From Bacteroidia bacterium (GTDB lineage: Bacteria; Bacteroidota; Bacteroidia; JADZBD01): a stretch of 64,000 nt of DNA. The position numbers and the translations under genes are program-made. The notes below the pieces were generated by a model. That model saw only the letters and a list, made by a program, of their open reading frames with translations, ran no database searches and was not told the DNA's origin. Shown here in pieces: positions 48,543 to 58,519 of the stretch (position 1 is the first letter of the stretch; every line of letters begins with the position of its first letter). Where the stretch lies: positions 1-64,000 of the forward strand of contig JADZBD010000003.1 of assembly GCA_020852255.1 (NCBI GenBank), in the 5' to 3' direction.

Positions 48543-51170
48543 CTACCCCTTCAAAATCTTCTTAATCTCATTCAGCTTATTCAGCGCCTCCACGGGAGTG
48601 AGATTATTCACATCAATATCTAAAATCTCCTTACGTACATTTTCCAATACCGGATCGTCGAGCTTAAAAAAACTCAATTGCATCTCGTTGTCCCGGAGAG
48701 AAACAGCGCCCTTCCCTCCCCCGCTTCCGGCATGTGTGCTTTCCAATTGTTTCAGTATCTGTTCTGCACGATCCAGAAGAAGCTTTGGCATCCCTGCCAT
48801 GCGGGCTACATGAATTCCAAAACTGTGCTCCGTTCCTCCCGGCACCAGTTTACGCAGGAAAATGATCTTCTTTCCTGCCTCCTTTACGCTCACATTATAA
48901 TTCCTGATGCGGGGAAACTGCTCTGCCATGTCATTCAACTCGTGATAATGGGTCGCAAACAATGTTTTTGCTTTATGCTGGGGATGTTCGTGAATGAACT
49001 CCGCAATGGCCCAGGCTATGCTGATCCCGTCATAGGTACTGGTTCCCCTGCCAATCTCATCCAGTAATATCAAACTTCGGGAAGAGAGATTGTTGAGGAT
49101 ACTCGCCGTCTCATTCATCTCTACCATGAACGTGCTCTCTCCGCTGGAAATATTATCGCTGGCTCCTACCCGAGTAAAAATCTTATCCACCAACCCTATC
49201 CTTGCCGCGCGTGCAGGCACAAAACATCCCACCTGTGCCATCAACACAATCAGCGCGGTTTGCCGTAACAAGGCACTCTTACCACTCATATTCGGACCGG
49301 TAATCATGATGATCTGCTGAACACTATCGTCGAGGTAAATATCATTGGCTACATATTCTTCTCCCGGCACCATAAGCTGCTCAATCACCGGATGACGGCC
49401 GTCCTTTATCTCCAGGGCTTTTGATTCATCCAGTTGTGGACGTACATAATTATTCCGGTGTGCCACCAGGGCAAAAGAAAGCAAACAATCTGCTTTGGCG
49501 ATCAGCTGTGCATTCAGCTGAACCGGCTGGATGTAATCGGTGATCCAAAGCACCAGCTCGGTAAATAATTTAGCTTCCAGCGCCAGGATTTTTTCTTCCG
49601 CACCCAGGATCTTTTCTTCGTATTCCTTCAACTCCGGGGTGATATATCGCTCTGCATTGGTAAGTGTTTGCTTCCGGTGCCAGTCGGCCGGAACCTTCTC
49701 CTTATGCGCGTTGGTGACTTCCAGGTAATATCCGAACACAGAGTTATACGCTATCTTCAATGAGGGAATCCCCGTTCGTTCACTCTCGCGCTGCTGGATC
49801 TTCAGCAAATGATCTTTCCCCGAATAGGCGATACTTCTCAATTCATCCAGCTCCGAATTAACCCCTTTGTTAATCACATTTCCTTTGTTCACCAGGAAAG
49901 GGGGATCAGGATTTAATTCTATCTCCAGTTTATCGGTGACAGATTTGCAGGGATTCAGCTGCTCGCCCAATTTTTGCAGAGCTACATTACCGGAAGCAAG
50001 GAAACTTTCTTTCAGGGGGGCGATGCTCAGTAAGGAACGTTTAAGCGTCATTAGCTCTTTCGGGGAAATGCGGCCGGTAGACACCTTGGATATCATACGC
50101 TCAAGGTCGCCCATTCCGCCGATCAGTGTAGTAAGTGAAGAAATCAATTCAGGGCGTTCCAGAAAATGATCCACCACATCCAGGCGTTCTTGTATGGGTG
50201 CCAGATCTTTTAAAGGCAGGGCCACCCAGCGGCGGAGCATACGTGAACCCATGGGCGAGGAAGTAAGGTCCAGTACTTCCAGCAATGTTTTCGCCTTTTC
50301 ATTTACCGGATTAAAAAGTTCCAGGTTGCGGATGGTGAAGCGGTCCAGCCAAACATATTTCTCCTCCTCTATCCGGCTGATGGAAGATATATGCTGCACC
50401 CGGTCGTGTGCGGTATCTGCCAGGTAATGCAGGGCAGCTCCGGCCGCAATGATGCCCGCGCCCAGTTCATCTATGCCGAATCCTTTGAGCGTTGGAGTGT
50501 TAAAATGGCGGGTTAATTTCTCATATCCGAATTCGTAGGTGAAGGTCCAGTCCTCCATACCAAAGGTGTAGAAGCGGTCGCCGAAATGCTCTGTAAATTC
50601 CTTTTTACGCTGCTTATGAAAAAGAATTTCGCTGGGACGGAATCCCTGCAACAGTTTATCCACATATTCAGCATTACCCTGGGCACAAAGAAATTCCCCG
50701 GTTGACACGTCCAGAAAGGCCACTCCGCAAAGTTCATCCCCCAGATGTACGGCGGCGAGAAAGTTATTCGCCCGGTGGTCAAGTGTTTTGTCGTTATAGG
50801 AAACCCCGGGGGTCACCAGTTCTGTTACGCCCCGTTTAACGATCGTTTTTGTCATCTTCGGATCCTCCAGCTGATCGCAGATGGCTACTCTCTGTCCGGC
50901 CCGTACCAATTTGGGCAGGTAGGTATCGAGGGAATGGTGAGGAAATCCGGCAAGCTCTACAAACTGAGCTGCCCCGTTGGCACGCCGGGTGAGAACAATT
51001 CCCAGAATTCCGGCAGCCCTCACTGCATCCTCGCCAAAGGTTTCGTAAAAATCACCTACACGAAAGAGCAGCAATGCGTCAGGGTATTTCGCCTTGATGC
51101 TGTAATACTGCTTCATCAGCGGGGTTTCCACCTCGCTTTTGGTGCTTGCTTTTGCAGGCCGGTTCTTCAT
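48543..51170 (-). CDS. mutS: DNA mismatch repair protein MutS
   Basis: MutS recognises mismatches and starts repair with MutL. 875 residues, normal for MutS1. The mismatch-binding Phe-x-Glu lies in [12 protein letters not shown] (about residues 40-47). The ATPase has the Walker A segment [17 protein letters not shown] (about 620) and Walker [21 protein letters not shown], then [10 protein letters not shown]. The Walker A reads GPNMSGKSA rather than the common GPNMGGKST, a form I associate with Bacteroidota. It converges with carA; its 5' end faces the methyltransferase gene. Confidence 0.96.
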   Translation of the reverse strand: MKNRPAKASTKSEVETPLMKQYYSIKAKYPDALLLFRVGDFYETFGEDAVRAAGILGIVLTRRANGAAQFVELAGFPHHSLDTYLPKLVRAGQRVAICDQLEDPKMTKTIVKRGVTELVTPGVSYNDKTLDHRANNFLAAVHLGDELCGVAFLDVSTGEFLCAQGNAEYVDKLLQGFRPSEILFHKQRKKEFTEHFGDRFYTFGMEDWTFTYEFGYEKLTRHFNTPTLKGFGIDELGAGIIAAGAALHYLADTAHDRVQHISSISRIEEEKYVWLDRFTIRNLELFNPVNEKAKTLLEVLDLTSSPMGSRMLRRWVALPLKDLAPIQERLDVVDHFLERPELISSLTTLIGGMGDLERMISKVSTGRISPKELMTLKRSLLSIAPLKESFLASGNVALQKLGEQLNPCKSVTDKLEIELNPDPPFLVNKGNVINKGVNSELDELRSIAYSGKDHLLKIQQRESERTGIPSLKIAYNSVFGYYLEVTNAHKEKVPADWHRKQTLTNAERYITPELKEYEEKILGAEEKILALEAKLFTELVLWITDYIQPVQLNAQLIAKADCLLSFALVAHRNNYVRPQLDESKALEIKDGRHPVIEQLMVPGEEYVANDIYLDDSVQQIIMITGPNMSGKSALLRQTALIVLMAQVGCFVPARAARIGLVDKIFTRVGASDNISSGESTFMVEMNETASILNNLSSRSLILLDEIGRGTSTYDGISIAWAIAEFIHEHPQHKAKTLFATHYHELNDMAEQFPRIRNYNVSVKEAGKKIIFLRKLVPGGTEHSFGIHVARMAGMPKLLLDRAEQILKQLESTHAGSGGGKGAVSLRDNEMQLSFFKLDDPVLENVRKEILDIDVNNLTPVEALNKLNEIKKILKG

Positions 51171-51243
51171 TCTACTCCTTAAAAATACGAATCCGCCGGG
51201 GGATCTAAGATGCTAGTTTTAAACACGTTGTTAACGAAAATCA

Positions 51244-51251
51244 TACCTTTG
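51244..51251 (+). promoter_or_regulatory. -7 box abutting the TrmH-family gene
   Basis: TACCTTTG matches TAnnTTTG and ends 3 nt before the ATG at 51255. It decides the start: the upstream ATG at 51210 would lie outside the transcript. Confidence 0.45.
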
Positions 51252-51254
51252 AGT

Positions 51255-51785
51255 ATGCAGAAGAAGACCATGAAGGAATTGGGAAGAATTTCCGCTTCCG
51301 GAGCCCTGAAAGCGGGCCGGCTGCGATTGGTTATTGTTCTGGATCAGGTTCGAAGCGCCATGAATGTAGGTTCTGTATTTCGCACGGCCGATGCCTTTTC
51401 TGTTCAGGCAGTATTTCTCTGCGGCATCACCTCGGTTCCACCTGATCCGGAGATCCATAAGACCGCGCTGGGTGCAACGGAGAGCGTATACTGGGAACAT
51501 TTTAGTTCAGGCTCAGAGGCGGTGATCCGGTTAAAAAAGCTGGGGTATCGTGTTTTCGCTTTGGAGCAGGTGCACGGCGCCACGGATCTGTGTGCCTTCC
51601 TCCCTGCATCCGATGAAAAAATTGCCATTGTACTCGGTCACGAGGTGAATGGTGTTTCCGGCGAAGTAATCCGCTTATGCGACGGGGCCATCGAGATTCC
51701 GCAATTCGGAATGAAGCATTCCCTGAATGTAGCAGTAAGTGCCGGTATTGTGATCTGGGACCTGTTCGTGAAAATGAAGAAGTAA
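51255..51785 (+). CDS. TrmH/SpoU-family RNA 2'-O-methyltransferase
   Basis: 176 residues from 51255; a start at 51270 (MKELGRISASG) is also possible. The SPOUT knot motifs are present: NVGSVFRTADAF (motif 1, with the catalytic Arg), IVLGHEVNGVSGEVIRLCDG (motif 2) and SLNVAVSAGIVIWDL (motif 3). These enzymes methylate tRNA or rRNA ribose using SAM; whether the target is tRNA Gm18 or another site cannot be told. It has no N-terminal substrate-binding domain. Its stop lies 1 nt from the stop of the converging gene. Confidence 0.88.
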   Translation: MQKKTMKELGRISASGALKAGRLRLVIVLDQVRSAMNVGSVFRTADAFSVQAVFLCGITSVPPDPEIHKTALGATESVYWEHFSSGSEAVIRLKKLGYRVFALEQVHGATDLCAFLPASDEKIAIVLGHEVNGVSGEVIRLCDGAIEIPQFGMKHSLNVAVSAGIVIWDLFVKMKK

Positions 51786-51786
51786 C

Positions 51787-52449
51787 CTATTTCTTTTTCT
51801 TCTTCGAATCCGTTTTTTTCTTGCTATCCTGAGGCACAATCACCTCCGTTTTTGTGGTATCCAGGGCATCTTCCAGCAGAAAATAATCGCTGTACACTCC
51901 TTTGAGCTGGGCATTCACCCTGTCGGTATACACGTAATCATAATCAAACTGTGAATTATTGATGGAGAAGGCCACTTTGGCGATGGGCCTTTTCAGAATG
52001 GAAAAATCCACTTCGTATACCTCTTTGAAAAGATCCACAGAGAAAGGAAATATGTAAATGCCTTTTTTGGCGGGCGGGATCTTTGTATTCACCTCTACTA
52101 TTTTCGTCACAAACCCCTTTTTAGATATTTTGATAAAAAAGCGTTTGTTGAATGGCAGGCGGAACTCGCACTTGCCCTTTTTTTCGGTAAAAACGGTGAG
52201 CAGTGCCGGCTTCGTTGTGTCGGAATAGATGCGTATGATCGCACTGTCTAAAGGATACTCACTGCCCTTGGCGGTAGTGCGGGCACTTTTTACCACTCCC
52301 CGCATCTCGAGGTACTCTTTCTTTCCCTTCTCTCCGGGCAGAGAGTCGGGTTCTGCAATTTTCTGCGCACTGAGCCTTCCCCCGCAGCACAAGATAAACA
52401 GGATGAGAAAAAAGCCTCTTCGTTTATACAGAAAGATCATGAGATGCAA
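51787..52449 (-). CDS. Exported protein with carboxypeptidase-regulatory-like domain
   Basis: 220 residues. The N-terminus has a basic patch and hydrophobic core (FFLILFILCCGGRLSAQ), a signal peptide ending AQ; a start at 52440 would also serve. The segment PLDSAIIRIYSDTTKPALLT, then GKCEFRLPFNKRFFIKISKKG and FVTKIVEVNT is the pattern of a carboxypeptidase-regulatory/CNA-B-like beta-sandwich, common in Bacteroidota envelope proteins. The tail is a Lys-rich stretch. Function unknown. Confidence 0.65.
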   Translation of the reverse strand: MHLMIFLYKRRGFFLILFILCCGGRLSAQKIAEPDSLPGEKGKKEYLEMRGVVKSARTTAKGSEYPLDSAIIRIYSDTTKPALLTVFTEKKGKCEFRLPFNKRFFIKISKKGFVTKIVEVNTKIPPAKKGIYIFPFSVDLFKEVYEVDFSILKRPIAKVAFSINNSQFDYDYVYTDRVNAQLKGVYSDYFLLEDALDTTKTEVIVPQDSKKKTDSKKKKK

Positions 52450-52531
52450 AAAGCCAACCGGTCACTCTTAACAAAGATAATGCAAAGAAATTTGATTAAA
52501 AACCAAATATATCATTCGGAGAATCAACGCA

Positions 52532-53752
52532 TTACATGCCTTTATACACAAATTCCCCTTTGTCGTTCCCGATAGTAACACTGCTCCGGCTCTCCCCTGT
52601 ACTTCCTCCCGGCTGAGCCTCTACTCTTCCGATAATTTTAGCCTCCATTCTGAACTGCTCAGCCACTGCAATGATCTGGTCTGCCGTACGCTCATCGGTA
52701 TATATTTCCATGCGGTGTCCCATATTGAACACTTTATACATTTCTTCCCATCCGGTATTGCTTTCATTCCGGATCATCTGAAAGAGCGGGGGCACTTCGA
52801 ACAAATTATCTTTAATAATGCGAACATTCTCAGCAAAGTGCAGCACTTTGGTTTGTGCGCCGCCGCTGCAATGCACAAGGCCCTTAATGGCAGGACCGAA
52901 TTCCTGCAGCACGGGAATAATCACCGGAGCGTAGGTGCGCGTTGGTGACAACACAAGCTGGGCGGCGTTCATTGTACATGCTTCATGGAATCGCCCTTTC
53001 TCAATTTCCACTGCATCGGTAAGCCACCGGCTACCGCAATAGGCTAGTTCCGGAGGGATGGCAGCATCGTACGTTTCGGGGAATTTCTCCTTCATCATTG
53101 CAGAGAAAACATCGTGCCGTGCGGAGGTTAGTCCGTTTGAACCCATTCCGCCATTGTACTCTTCCTCGTAGGAAGTTTTTCCGAAGGAAGCCAGTCCTAC
53201 GATCACCTGACCTGCTTTAATATTTCTGTTATCAATCACACTGCTCCGTTTCATACGGCAGGCAACGGTGCTGTCAACGATCAGCGTACGCACGAGGTCG
53301 CCCACATCGGCCGTTTCTCCGCCGGTAGAGCGGATATCCATTCCGTAGGATCGCAGCATCTCCAGCACTTCCTCCGTTCCGTTAATAATAGCAGCTATCA
53401 CCTCACCGGGAATGAGTCTTTTGTTGCGTCCGATGGTGGAAGAGAGCAGTATATGAGTGTAGGCTCCAACGCAAAGAAGATCATCCGTATTCATCACAAC
53501 GGCATCCTGAGCTATGCCTTTCCAAACCCGCAGGTCGCCGGTCTCTTTCCAGTAGGCGTATGCCAGCGATGACTTTGTTCCTGCCCCGTCTGCGTGCATC
53601 ACTACGCAGTGTTCGGGGCTGTTCCCAAGCAGGTCGGGAACTATTTTGCAGAATGCTTTCGGGAAGAGACCCTTGTCTATTCCACGAATTGCATTGTGAA
53701 CATCTTCTTTGCCTGCGGAAACGCCCCGTGTCCGGTATTTCTGATCACTCAT
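52532..53752 (-). CDS. purM: Phosphoribosylformylglycinamidine cyclo-ligase (AIR synthetase)
   Basis: PurM closes the imidazole ring in purine synthesis (FGAM + ATP to AIR). 406 residues, longer than the E. coli 345. HADGAGTKSSLAYAYWKET, NTDDLLCVGA, STGGETADVGDLVRTLIVD and the second-domain LVHCSGGAQTKVL are seen; VFNMGHRMEIYT near the end matches the family. It stands downstream of a terminator, so it probably has its own promoter in the short gap, which I could not identify. Confidence 0.92.
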   Translation of the reverse strand: MSDQKYRTRGVSAGKEDVHNAIRGIDKGLFPKAFCKIVPDLLGNSPEHCVVMHADGAGTKSSLAYAYWKETGDLRVWKGIAQDAVVMNTDDLLCVGAYTHILLSSTIGRNKRLIPGEVIAAIINGTEEVLEMLRSYGMDIRSTGGETADVGDLVRTLIVDSTVACRMKRSSVIDNRNIKAGQVIVGLASFGKTSYEEEYNGGMGSNGLTSARHDVFSAMMKEKFPETYDAAIPPELAYCGSRWLTDAVEIEKGRFHEACTMNAAQLVLSPTRTYAPVIIPVLQEFGPAIKGLVHCSGGAQTKVLHFAENVRIIKDNLFEVPPLFQMIRNESNTGWEEMYKVFNMGHRMEIYTDERTADQIIAVAEQFRMEAKIIGRVEAQPGGSTGESRSSVTIGNDKGEFVYKGM

Positions 53753-53760
53753 ATCCGTCT

Positions 53761-53792
53761 AAAAACGAAGCAGCCCGATTTTCACCGGGCTG
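53761..53792 (-). terminator. Terminator of the first PorE-like gene
   Basis: CAGCCCG (53771-53777) and CGGGCTG (53786-53792) form a 7-bp stem with an 8-nt loop; on the minus strand it is followed by CTTCG and five T (53765-53761). Confidence 0.75.
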
Positions 53793-53798
53793 TCTCCT

Positions 53799-56039
53799 TT
53801 ATTGCATTTTGGGTTTATTGGGAGTGGTTGTGTTATTGGGCGGAGTATCCTTTGGCGGAGTATTGGGTACCTCCCCTTTCTTCTCATTTTTCGTGTCACC
53901 AATGTTGGAATCGCCGTCCTCATCACCTCCCTCTGAATCTGAGTCATTGAGTTGGATCTCCGGGAATGGATTTTCGTTCACACCGCCATCCTTAGGTTTA
54001 TAATCCTTACGGAGGATGGAGAATACCACACGACGGTTGATCTGCATGATGTATTCAAAATCCTTCTTATCTGCTTTATACTTATTACAAACCTGCTCTG
54101 TAAGCACGGTTCCTTTTGGAACTGTTTTTCCGGAAGGCAGGGTAATGGTGGTATCCAGTGTTTTCGGTTTAGACTCTCCGTATCCTTTCGCCGTGATGCG
54201 ATCGCCGGCTACACCTTTGGAAATAATGTATTCCACACAGGTTTTCGCCCGGTTAAAGGAAAGTTTCTGGTTATAGTCTGCAGCAGAGCGGTAATCCGTA
54301 TGAGCACCTAACTCTACAGTGATGGTTGGATTCTCCACCAAAACTTTATACAGGAACTCCAGAGAGTCTTTGGGGTTAGATGGGTGCAGGAGGTCATATT
54401 TGTCGAGGTTGAACAGAACCAAAGGCATGCGGATCTCCTTCTTCACGAGAAGAAGTTCAAAATCCTGCTTGAAATCGGTCGCCTTTTCCACTCCTACGGT
54501 GGTAAGTTTTCCTTTGGGATTACCCAGGTATCCGTCGGGTGCATCCTGCGTTTTAATGTCGATTCCGGAGGCGCCTACCACATAGGACGTCTGGGCATTG
54601 ATGTAACGGGCATTTCCGTTTATATCATATTTATAGAATCCTGTTTTATCAGTTTTCAGCTCAAACTTGGTGCCATCGGAACCGATGAGTGTAACCGTGG
54701 CGTTCTCAATGGGCTTACGGCTTTCCTTCTCAACGCACACTCCGCTAAGTGTAAAAAGTACGGGGGGGAGACTGAAGGAATAAATATCATCACCGCCCTT
54801 TCCGCCGATCCGGTTAGAGGTGAAGTAGCCCTTATCTTCTCTCTTCCCTTCGAAGATGATCGCAAAGTCATCACCGGCAGAATTAAGCGGGTATTTTAAA
54901 TTGGTTACGTTGTCGTATTTGGCATCGCCCTTGTTATCCGCTTTAAAAAGATCCAGCCCACCCATTCCAAGGTGGCCGTTAGATGAAAAATACAGTGCGC
55001 CGTTTTCGTGAATGCTCGGATAGAGCTCATCGCCCTGTGTATTGATGGTAGGGCCCAGGTTTACGGGTGTACCCCATTCTTTTGCTTTCTTGTCGAACTT
55101 GGAGATCCAAAGATCCAGTCCGCCGAAACCGCCCTGCATATCAGATGCGAAAATCATGATGGTTTCGTCTTTATCAACAGCCGGGTGGCCGAAGTTGCTG
55201 GTGTCAATGTTGAACGGAAGAAGCTGTGGCTCATCCCAGTTATTTCCCTTTTTTGCCACACGGTAGATCTGACACTTCACATGTTTGTTCTTCTCATTTC
55301 CGCAGCGGGTAAAATACATTGTATTCTGCTTCTTGTTCATCAAACAGGCCGCCTCATTGAATTTTGAATTCAGCGGAGCAGGAAGAGGTGCGGGAGCACT
55401 CCACTTTCCGTTCTTATCTACCTTGGTTTCAAAAATATCAGCGAAAAGTTGTCCTACACCTCCATCTGTTACACCGCCGGTTGCACCGTCGCGGGTGGAG
55501 GAGATATAGAGCGTGGTGTATTTCTTGTCGGCATAGGCCGGTGCGTAATCCCAGTCTTTTGTATTGATCTGCTGCACGTTTTCCACTTTGTGACGGGTGG
55601 GATTATCTTTCCACTTTTGAGCAAGTTCGCAGGATTTTGCGCCGTCTTCTCCTCTCTTATCGGAGGGAACTTCCTTTTTGTAATTGTTGTATTCGGCAAT
55701 GGCCTCTGCATATTTCTCCTGAATCTTCTTGGCATCTGCATAGTACAGGATTGCGATCGGGTCTGAATACTTTGCTTTGATGGCCTTTCCATAATACGTT
55801 TCGGCCTGCTTCATATCGTTGATCATCCGGTAACACTCCGCCGTCTTGAAAAGGATCTCTGCCTTCTTCGCTTTTCCTGCTTTAGAGAGTGCCTTCTTAT
55901 ATAGTTCAATGGCCGTAAAATATTCATGGCTGTTGAATGCTTTCTCGGCGTCGCGGTAGAAATTCTTCTGTGCAAAAAGGCTCACAGAAGCCGAAAGGAA
56001 GAGAACGATCGCTGCGGCCCGGATGTTTTTCATGCTCAT
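53799..56039 (-). CDS. PorE-like outer-membrane protein: TPR, beta-propeller, regulatory-like domain, OmpA
   Basis: 746 residues with a signal peptide (about 1-23, ending LFAQ). TPR repeats (about 25-145) are followed by a PD40-type propeller (about 160-440; ISSTRDGATGG, IFASDMQGGFGGLDLW, YFSSNGHLGMGGLDLFKA), a carboxypeptidase-regulatory-like domain (about 441-520) and an OmpA domain (about 565-690; ELGAHTDYRSAADYNQKLS, NRAKTCVEYI, GYGESKP) whose Asp and Arg should bind peptidoglycan. The tail is acidic, then Pro/Asn-rich. This is the plan of PorE, which anchors the type IX system to the cell wall in Porphyromonas. Orthology is not certain, as Bacteroidota carry several such proteins. Confidence 0.85.
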   Translation of the reverse strand: MSMKNIRAAAIVLFLSASVSLFAQKNFYRDAEKAFNSHEYFTAIELYKKALSKAGKAKKAEILFKTAECYRMINDMKQAETYYGKAIKAKYSDPIAILYYADAKKIQEKYAEAIAEYNNYKKEVPSDKRGEDGAKSCELAQKWKDNPTRHKVENVQQINTKDWDYAPAYADKKYTTLYISSTRDGATGGVTDGGVGQLFADIFETKVDKNGKWSAPAPLPAPLNSKFNEAACLMNKKQNTMYFTRCGNEKNKHVKCQIYRVAKKGNNWDEPQLLPFNIDTSNFGHPAVDKDETIMIFASDMQGGFGGLDLWISKFDKKAKEWGTPVNLGPTINTQGDELYPSIHENGALYFSSNGHLGMGGLDLFKADNKGDAKYDNVTNLKYPLNSAGDDFAIIFEGKREDKGYFTSNRIGGKGGDDIYSFSLPPVLFTLSGVCVEKESRKPIENATVTLIGSDGTKFELKTDKTGFYKYDINGNARYINAQTSYVVGASGIDIKTQDAPDGYLGNPKGKLTTVGVEKATDFKQDFELLLVKKEIRMPLVLFNLDKYDLLHPSNPKDSLEFLYKVLVENPTITVELGAHTDYRSAADYNQKLSFNRAKTCVEYIISKGVAGDRITAKGYGESKPKTLDTTITLPSGKTVPKGTVLTEQVCNKYKADKKDFEYIMQINRRVVFSILRKDYKPKDGGVNENPFPEIQLNDSDSEGGDEDGDSNIGDTKNEKKGEVPNTPPKDTPPNNTTTPNKPKMQ

Positions 56040-56167
56040 AAGGTGATTGTTAACGTTTATGACGATTTTAAGTGGGTGCTAAAATAGTGATTTCCCGACA
56101 ACTGTAAAACCATTGTTGGTTTTTTTAAAACACTGTTTAAGCGAAGAAAAAACGGGCTTTGTCTCTT

Positions 56168-56218
56168 AAAAAACGGTATTCAGGGAATTTGCCTGAAAGA
56201 GTGGCAAACCCCTGAATA
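56168..56218 (-). terminator. Terminator of the second PorE-like gene
   Basis: A long, nearly perfect inverted repeat: arms at 56177-56193 and 56203-56218 (TATTCAGGG...TTTGCC and its complement) with a 9-nt loop. On the minus strand six T (56173-56168) follow. It separates the two tandem genes, so they are mostly transcribed apart. Confidence 0.8.
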
Positions 56219-56237
56219 TCAGTCTATTATATTTTGA

Positions 56238-58355
56238 TTATCTTTCCTCTTCTTCTTCCTTCTCCAGCTCTATTTCGGGAAAGGGGTCCCCGGTTCCCAT
56301 ATCTCCTGCCTTCTCCTCGAAGTTTTTGCCTATAATCCTGAAGTCGGTACGGCGATTCATCTGGTTCAGCAACTCAAAATCCGGGCTTCCGGCCGGGTAT
56401 GTACGAATGAGCGTTTCGGTAAGTACCGTGCCTTTGGGAAGGATCTTGCCGCCAGGCAGTTTCAGATCCTCAGTAAGCTGAAGTGGTTTACGCTCACCAT
56501 ATCCTTTGGCCTTCATCCTTCCTGCCGGAATTCCTTTGCTGATCATATAGAGAACCACTTCACGTGCACGCCGGTAGGAAAGTGAATCGTTCTGCTGATG
56601 GGAATTCCTGTAATCGGTATGTGACGCCAATTCGATAATGATTGCCGGGCTCTCCATCAGTATTTTGTAAAGGTATTCCAATGAGTCGCGCGGGTTACTC
56701 GGATGATTCAGTGAATGTTCATTCACATCATATAATATCTGAGGCAGGTGCATAATCTCTTCTTCCCGCAACAAGGAAAGCTCCTGGTGGAAGCGGGAAG
56801 ATTTTTCCAGTTCTGCCGTGCTGAACTTCGATTGATCTTTCCCGAAAAAGCGCAGTTTATCTCCATCCCATTGCCGGTCTTCTCCCCTGGTCTGCACCAC
56901 ATAATGCAGCCCGGTTTCCAGTTCTTTAAAAAAGAAATAGCCATTTTCATTCGTTCTGAGTTCCGAGATTTTACCGTTTGAGCTCAGCAGCCGTACCAGT
57001 GCACCTTTCACCGGTACCTTTATCCCTTTGGCAAGAAATTCTCTGTCCCATACAAATCCGTCAAGTTCAAAAATCAGCGGATCGCTCCTGAATGAATAAA
57101 TATCATCTCCTCCTTTACCGCCGCTCCGGGAGCTGGTAAGATATCCCTTGTACTGTTTGCCTTCGAAAATGATCCCAAAATCATCTGCCGGAGAATTCAT
57201 TGGACTTTTCAGATTTTCAGGGTTAGCCCAGCGAAAGGATCCCGAAGGGGAAGCTTTGAACAGATCCAGTCCACCCATTCCGGGATGTCCGTTGGATGAG
57301 AAAAAAAGTGATCCGTCGTCGTGGAGGAAAGGATATACTTCATCTCCCGGTGTATTCACACCTGGTCCGAGATTTTCCGGATCAGACCATCTGTTCGCTT
57401 TTTTGTCGAACCGTGTAAGCCAGAGATCAAGTCCTCCATAGCCGCCGGGTTTATCACTTGCAAACACCAAAAAAGATTCCTGAGGGTCGGGGGCAGGATG
57501 TCCGTAGTTAAACGAATCCGTATGAAAGGGTAAGACGGAAGGTTCGGTCCAGGTGTTTCCCTTTTTCTGGGAATACAGGATCTGGCAATACAGGTGCTTA
57601 TTTCGCTGGTAACCACAGCGGGTCAGGTACATGGCATTTCCTTTGCGCGTCATTCGTCCCACTCCGTCGTTCCCTTCCGTATTCACCTGCTCCGGCAATG
57701 GTACCGGAGTACTCCATTTCCCATTCTTATCCACCCTGGTTTCAAAAATATCTGCGAAGCCCTCGCCCACTCCGTCATCCGTACGTTCTCCCCTGGTTCC
57801 CGGTCGTGTGGAAGTAAAATAGAGTACGTTATACTTTTTTCCTTCATAGGATGGCGCATAATCCCATCCCGCTGTGTTGATTTGCTGCACATTCTCTACT
57901 TTTTCCGGACCGGGAGCTGAGAGCCATTGCACAGCGAGTTCACAGCTTTTTATTCCCAGCTCACCCCTGGGATCCGAGGGAACAAAATCTTTGTACTTCT
58001 TAAAGTCGTCAAGCGCGCCGCTGTAATTTCCCAGTTCCATGCGGCATTGTCCGGAGAATAACCAAACCTCGGGATCGGCATAACCGGCGGCGATGCATTT
58101 GCGGTAATACACTTCCGCCTGTTTGGGTTGATTAATCCGTCGGTAACACTCGGCCGTTTTATAAAGCAAGGCCGCCTTGTCTGACTTCCTTTTTATTCCC
58201 GGCATAGCCTTCTTATAATATTCTATCGCCTTATGATAGTCGCAGCTGGCAAAAAGCTGGTCCGCTTTTTTAAGGTCAGCTTTCCCGGAAGCCATGCCCG
58301 GAGTTACGGCAAAGAGCGCATAGGTTCCCATCAGGAACAGAATAACATTTTTCAT
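56238..58355 (-). CDS. PorE-like outer-membrane protein, tandem paralogue
   Basis: 705 residues from ATG 58355, chosen because it gives a clean signal peptide (MKNVILFLMGTYALFAVTPG); a start 36 nt upstream adds a charged stretch within a palindrome. Domains match the neighbour at 53799 one for one: TPR, PD40 propeller (VFASDKPGGYGGLDLW, FFSSNGHPGMGGLDLFKA), regulatory-like domain, and OmpA domain (ELASHTDYRNSHQQNDSLS, GYGERKP). Both have the same insertion after the OmpA Pro (LPxGKxxPKGTVLTE). The tail is short and all acidic. A tandem duplication is evident. Confidence 0.85.
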   Translation of the reverse strand: MKNVILFLMGTYALFAVTPGMASGKADLKKADQLFASCDYHKAIEYYKKAMPGIKRKSDKAALLYKTAECYRRINQPKQAEVYYRKCIAAGYADPEVWLFSGQCRMELGNYSGALDDFKKYKDFVPSDPRGELGIKSCELAVQWLSAPGPEKVENVQQINTAGWDYAPSYEGKKYNVLYFTSTRPGTRGERTDDGVGEGFADIFETRVDKNGKWSTPVPLPEQVNTEGNDGVGRMTRKGNAMYLTRCGYQRNKHLYCQILYSQKKGNTWTEPSVLPFHTDSFNYGHPAPDPQESFLVFASDKPGGYGGLDLWLTRFDKKANRWSDPENLGPGVNTPGDEVYPFLHDDGSLFFSSNGHPGMGGLDLFKASPSGSFRWANPENLKSPMNSPADDFGIIFEGKQYKGYLTSSRSGGKGGDDIYSFRSDPLIFELDGFVWDREFLAKGIKVPVKGALVRLLSSNGKISELRTNENGYFFFKELETGLHYVVQTRGEDRQWDGDKLRFFGKDQSKFSTAELEKSSRFHQELSLLREEEIMHLPQILYDVNEHSLNHPSNPRDSLEYLYKILMESPAIIIELASHTDYRNSHQQNDSLSYRRAREVVLYMISKGIPAGRMKAKGYGERKPLQLTEDLKLPGGKILPKGTVLTETLIRTYPAGSPDFELLNQMNRRTDFRIIGKNFEEKAGDMGTGDPFPEIELEKEEEEER

Positions 58356-58363
58356 TTGGATGG

Positions 58364-58427
58364 TATTACGTTGAACTTCCCTGCGATCCATGGCACACAG
58401 GGTTTATTGCCGGCATTCAACGTAATA
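58364..58427 (-). repeat. 12-bp perfect inverted repeat in the leader of the second PorE-like gene
   Basis: TATTACGTTGAA (58364-58375) and TTCAACGTAATA (58416-58427) are perfect reverse complements 40 nt apart, directly upstream of the start codon. It may be a regulator binding site or fold in the mRNA close to the start codon. Confidence 0.55.
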
Positions 58428-58480
58428 ACGGAAGGCAGGGAGAAAGATACAATGCCCGGGAGGAGGCCGTGTTTTGCAGC

Positions 58481-58513
58481 AAAAAAAAGGTCAGGAAATA
58501 ACCCAACCTTTTT
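58481..58513 (-). terminator. Terminator downstream of the decayed tRNA-Leu
   Basis: AAAAAGGT (58484-58491) pairs with ACCTTTTT (58506-58513) around a 14-nt loop; on the minus strand the stem runs into eight T in all (58488-58481). It lies 6 nt past the tRNA 3' end, the usual place for a tRNA terminator. Confidence 0.65.
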
Positions 58514-58519
58514 GTAGAG

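Noticed and set aside
51210-51254. ATG start at 51210 for the methyltransferase
   Set aside because: It lies upstream of the -7 box and adds 15 residues with no family match.
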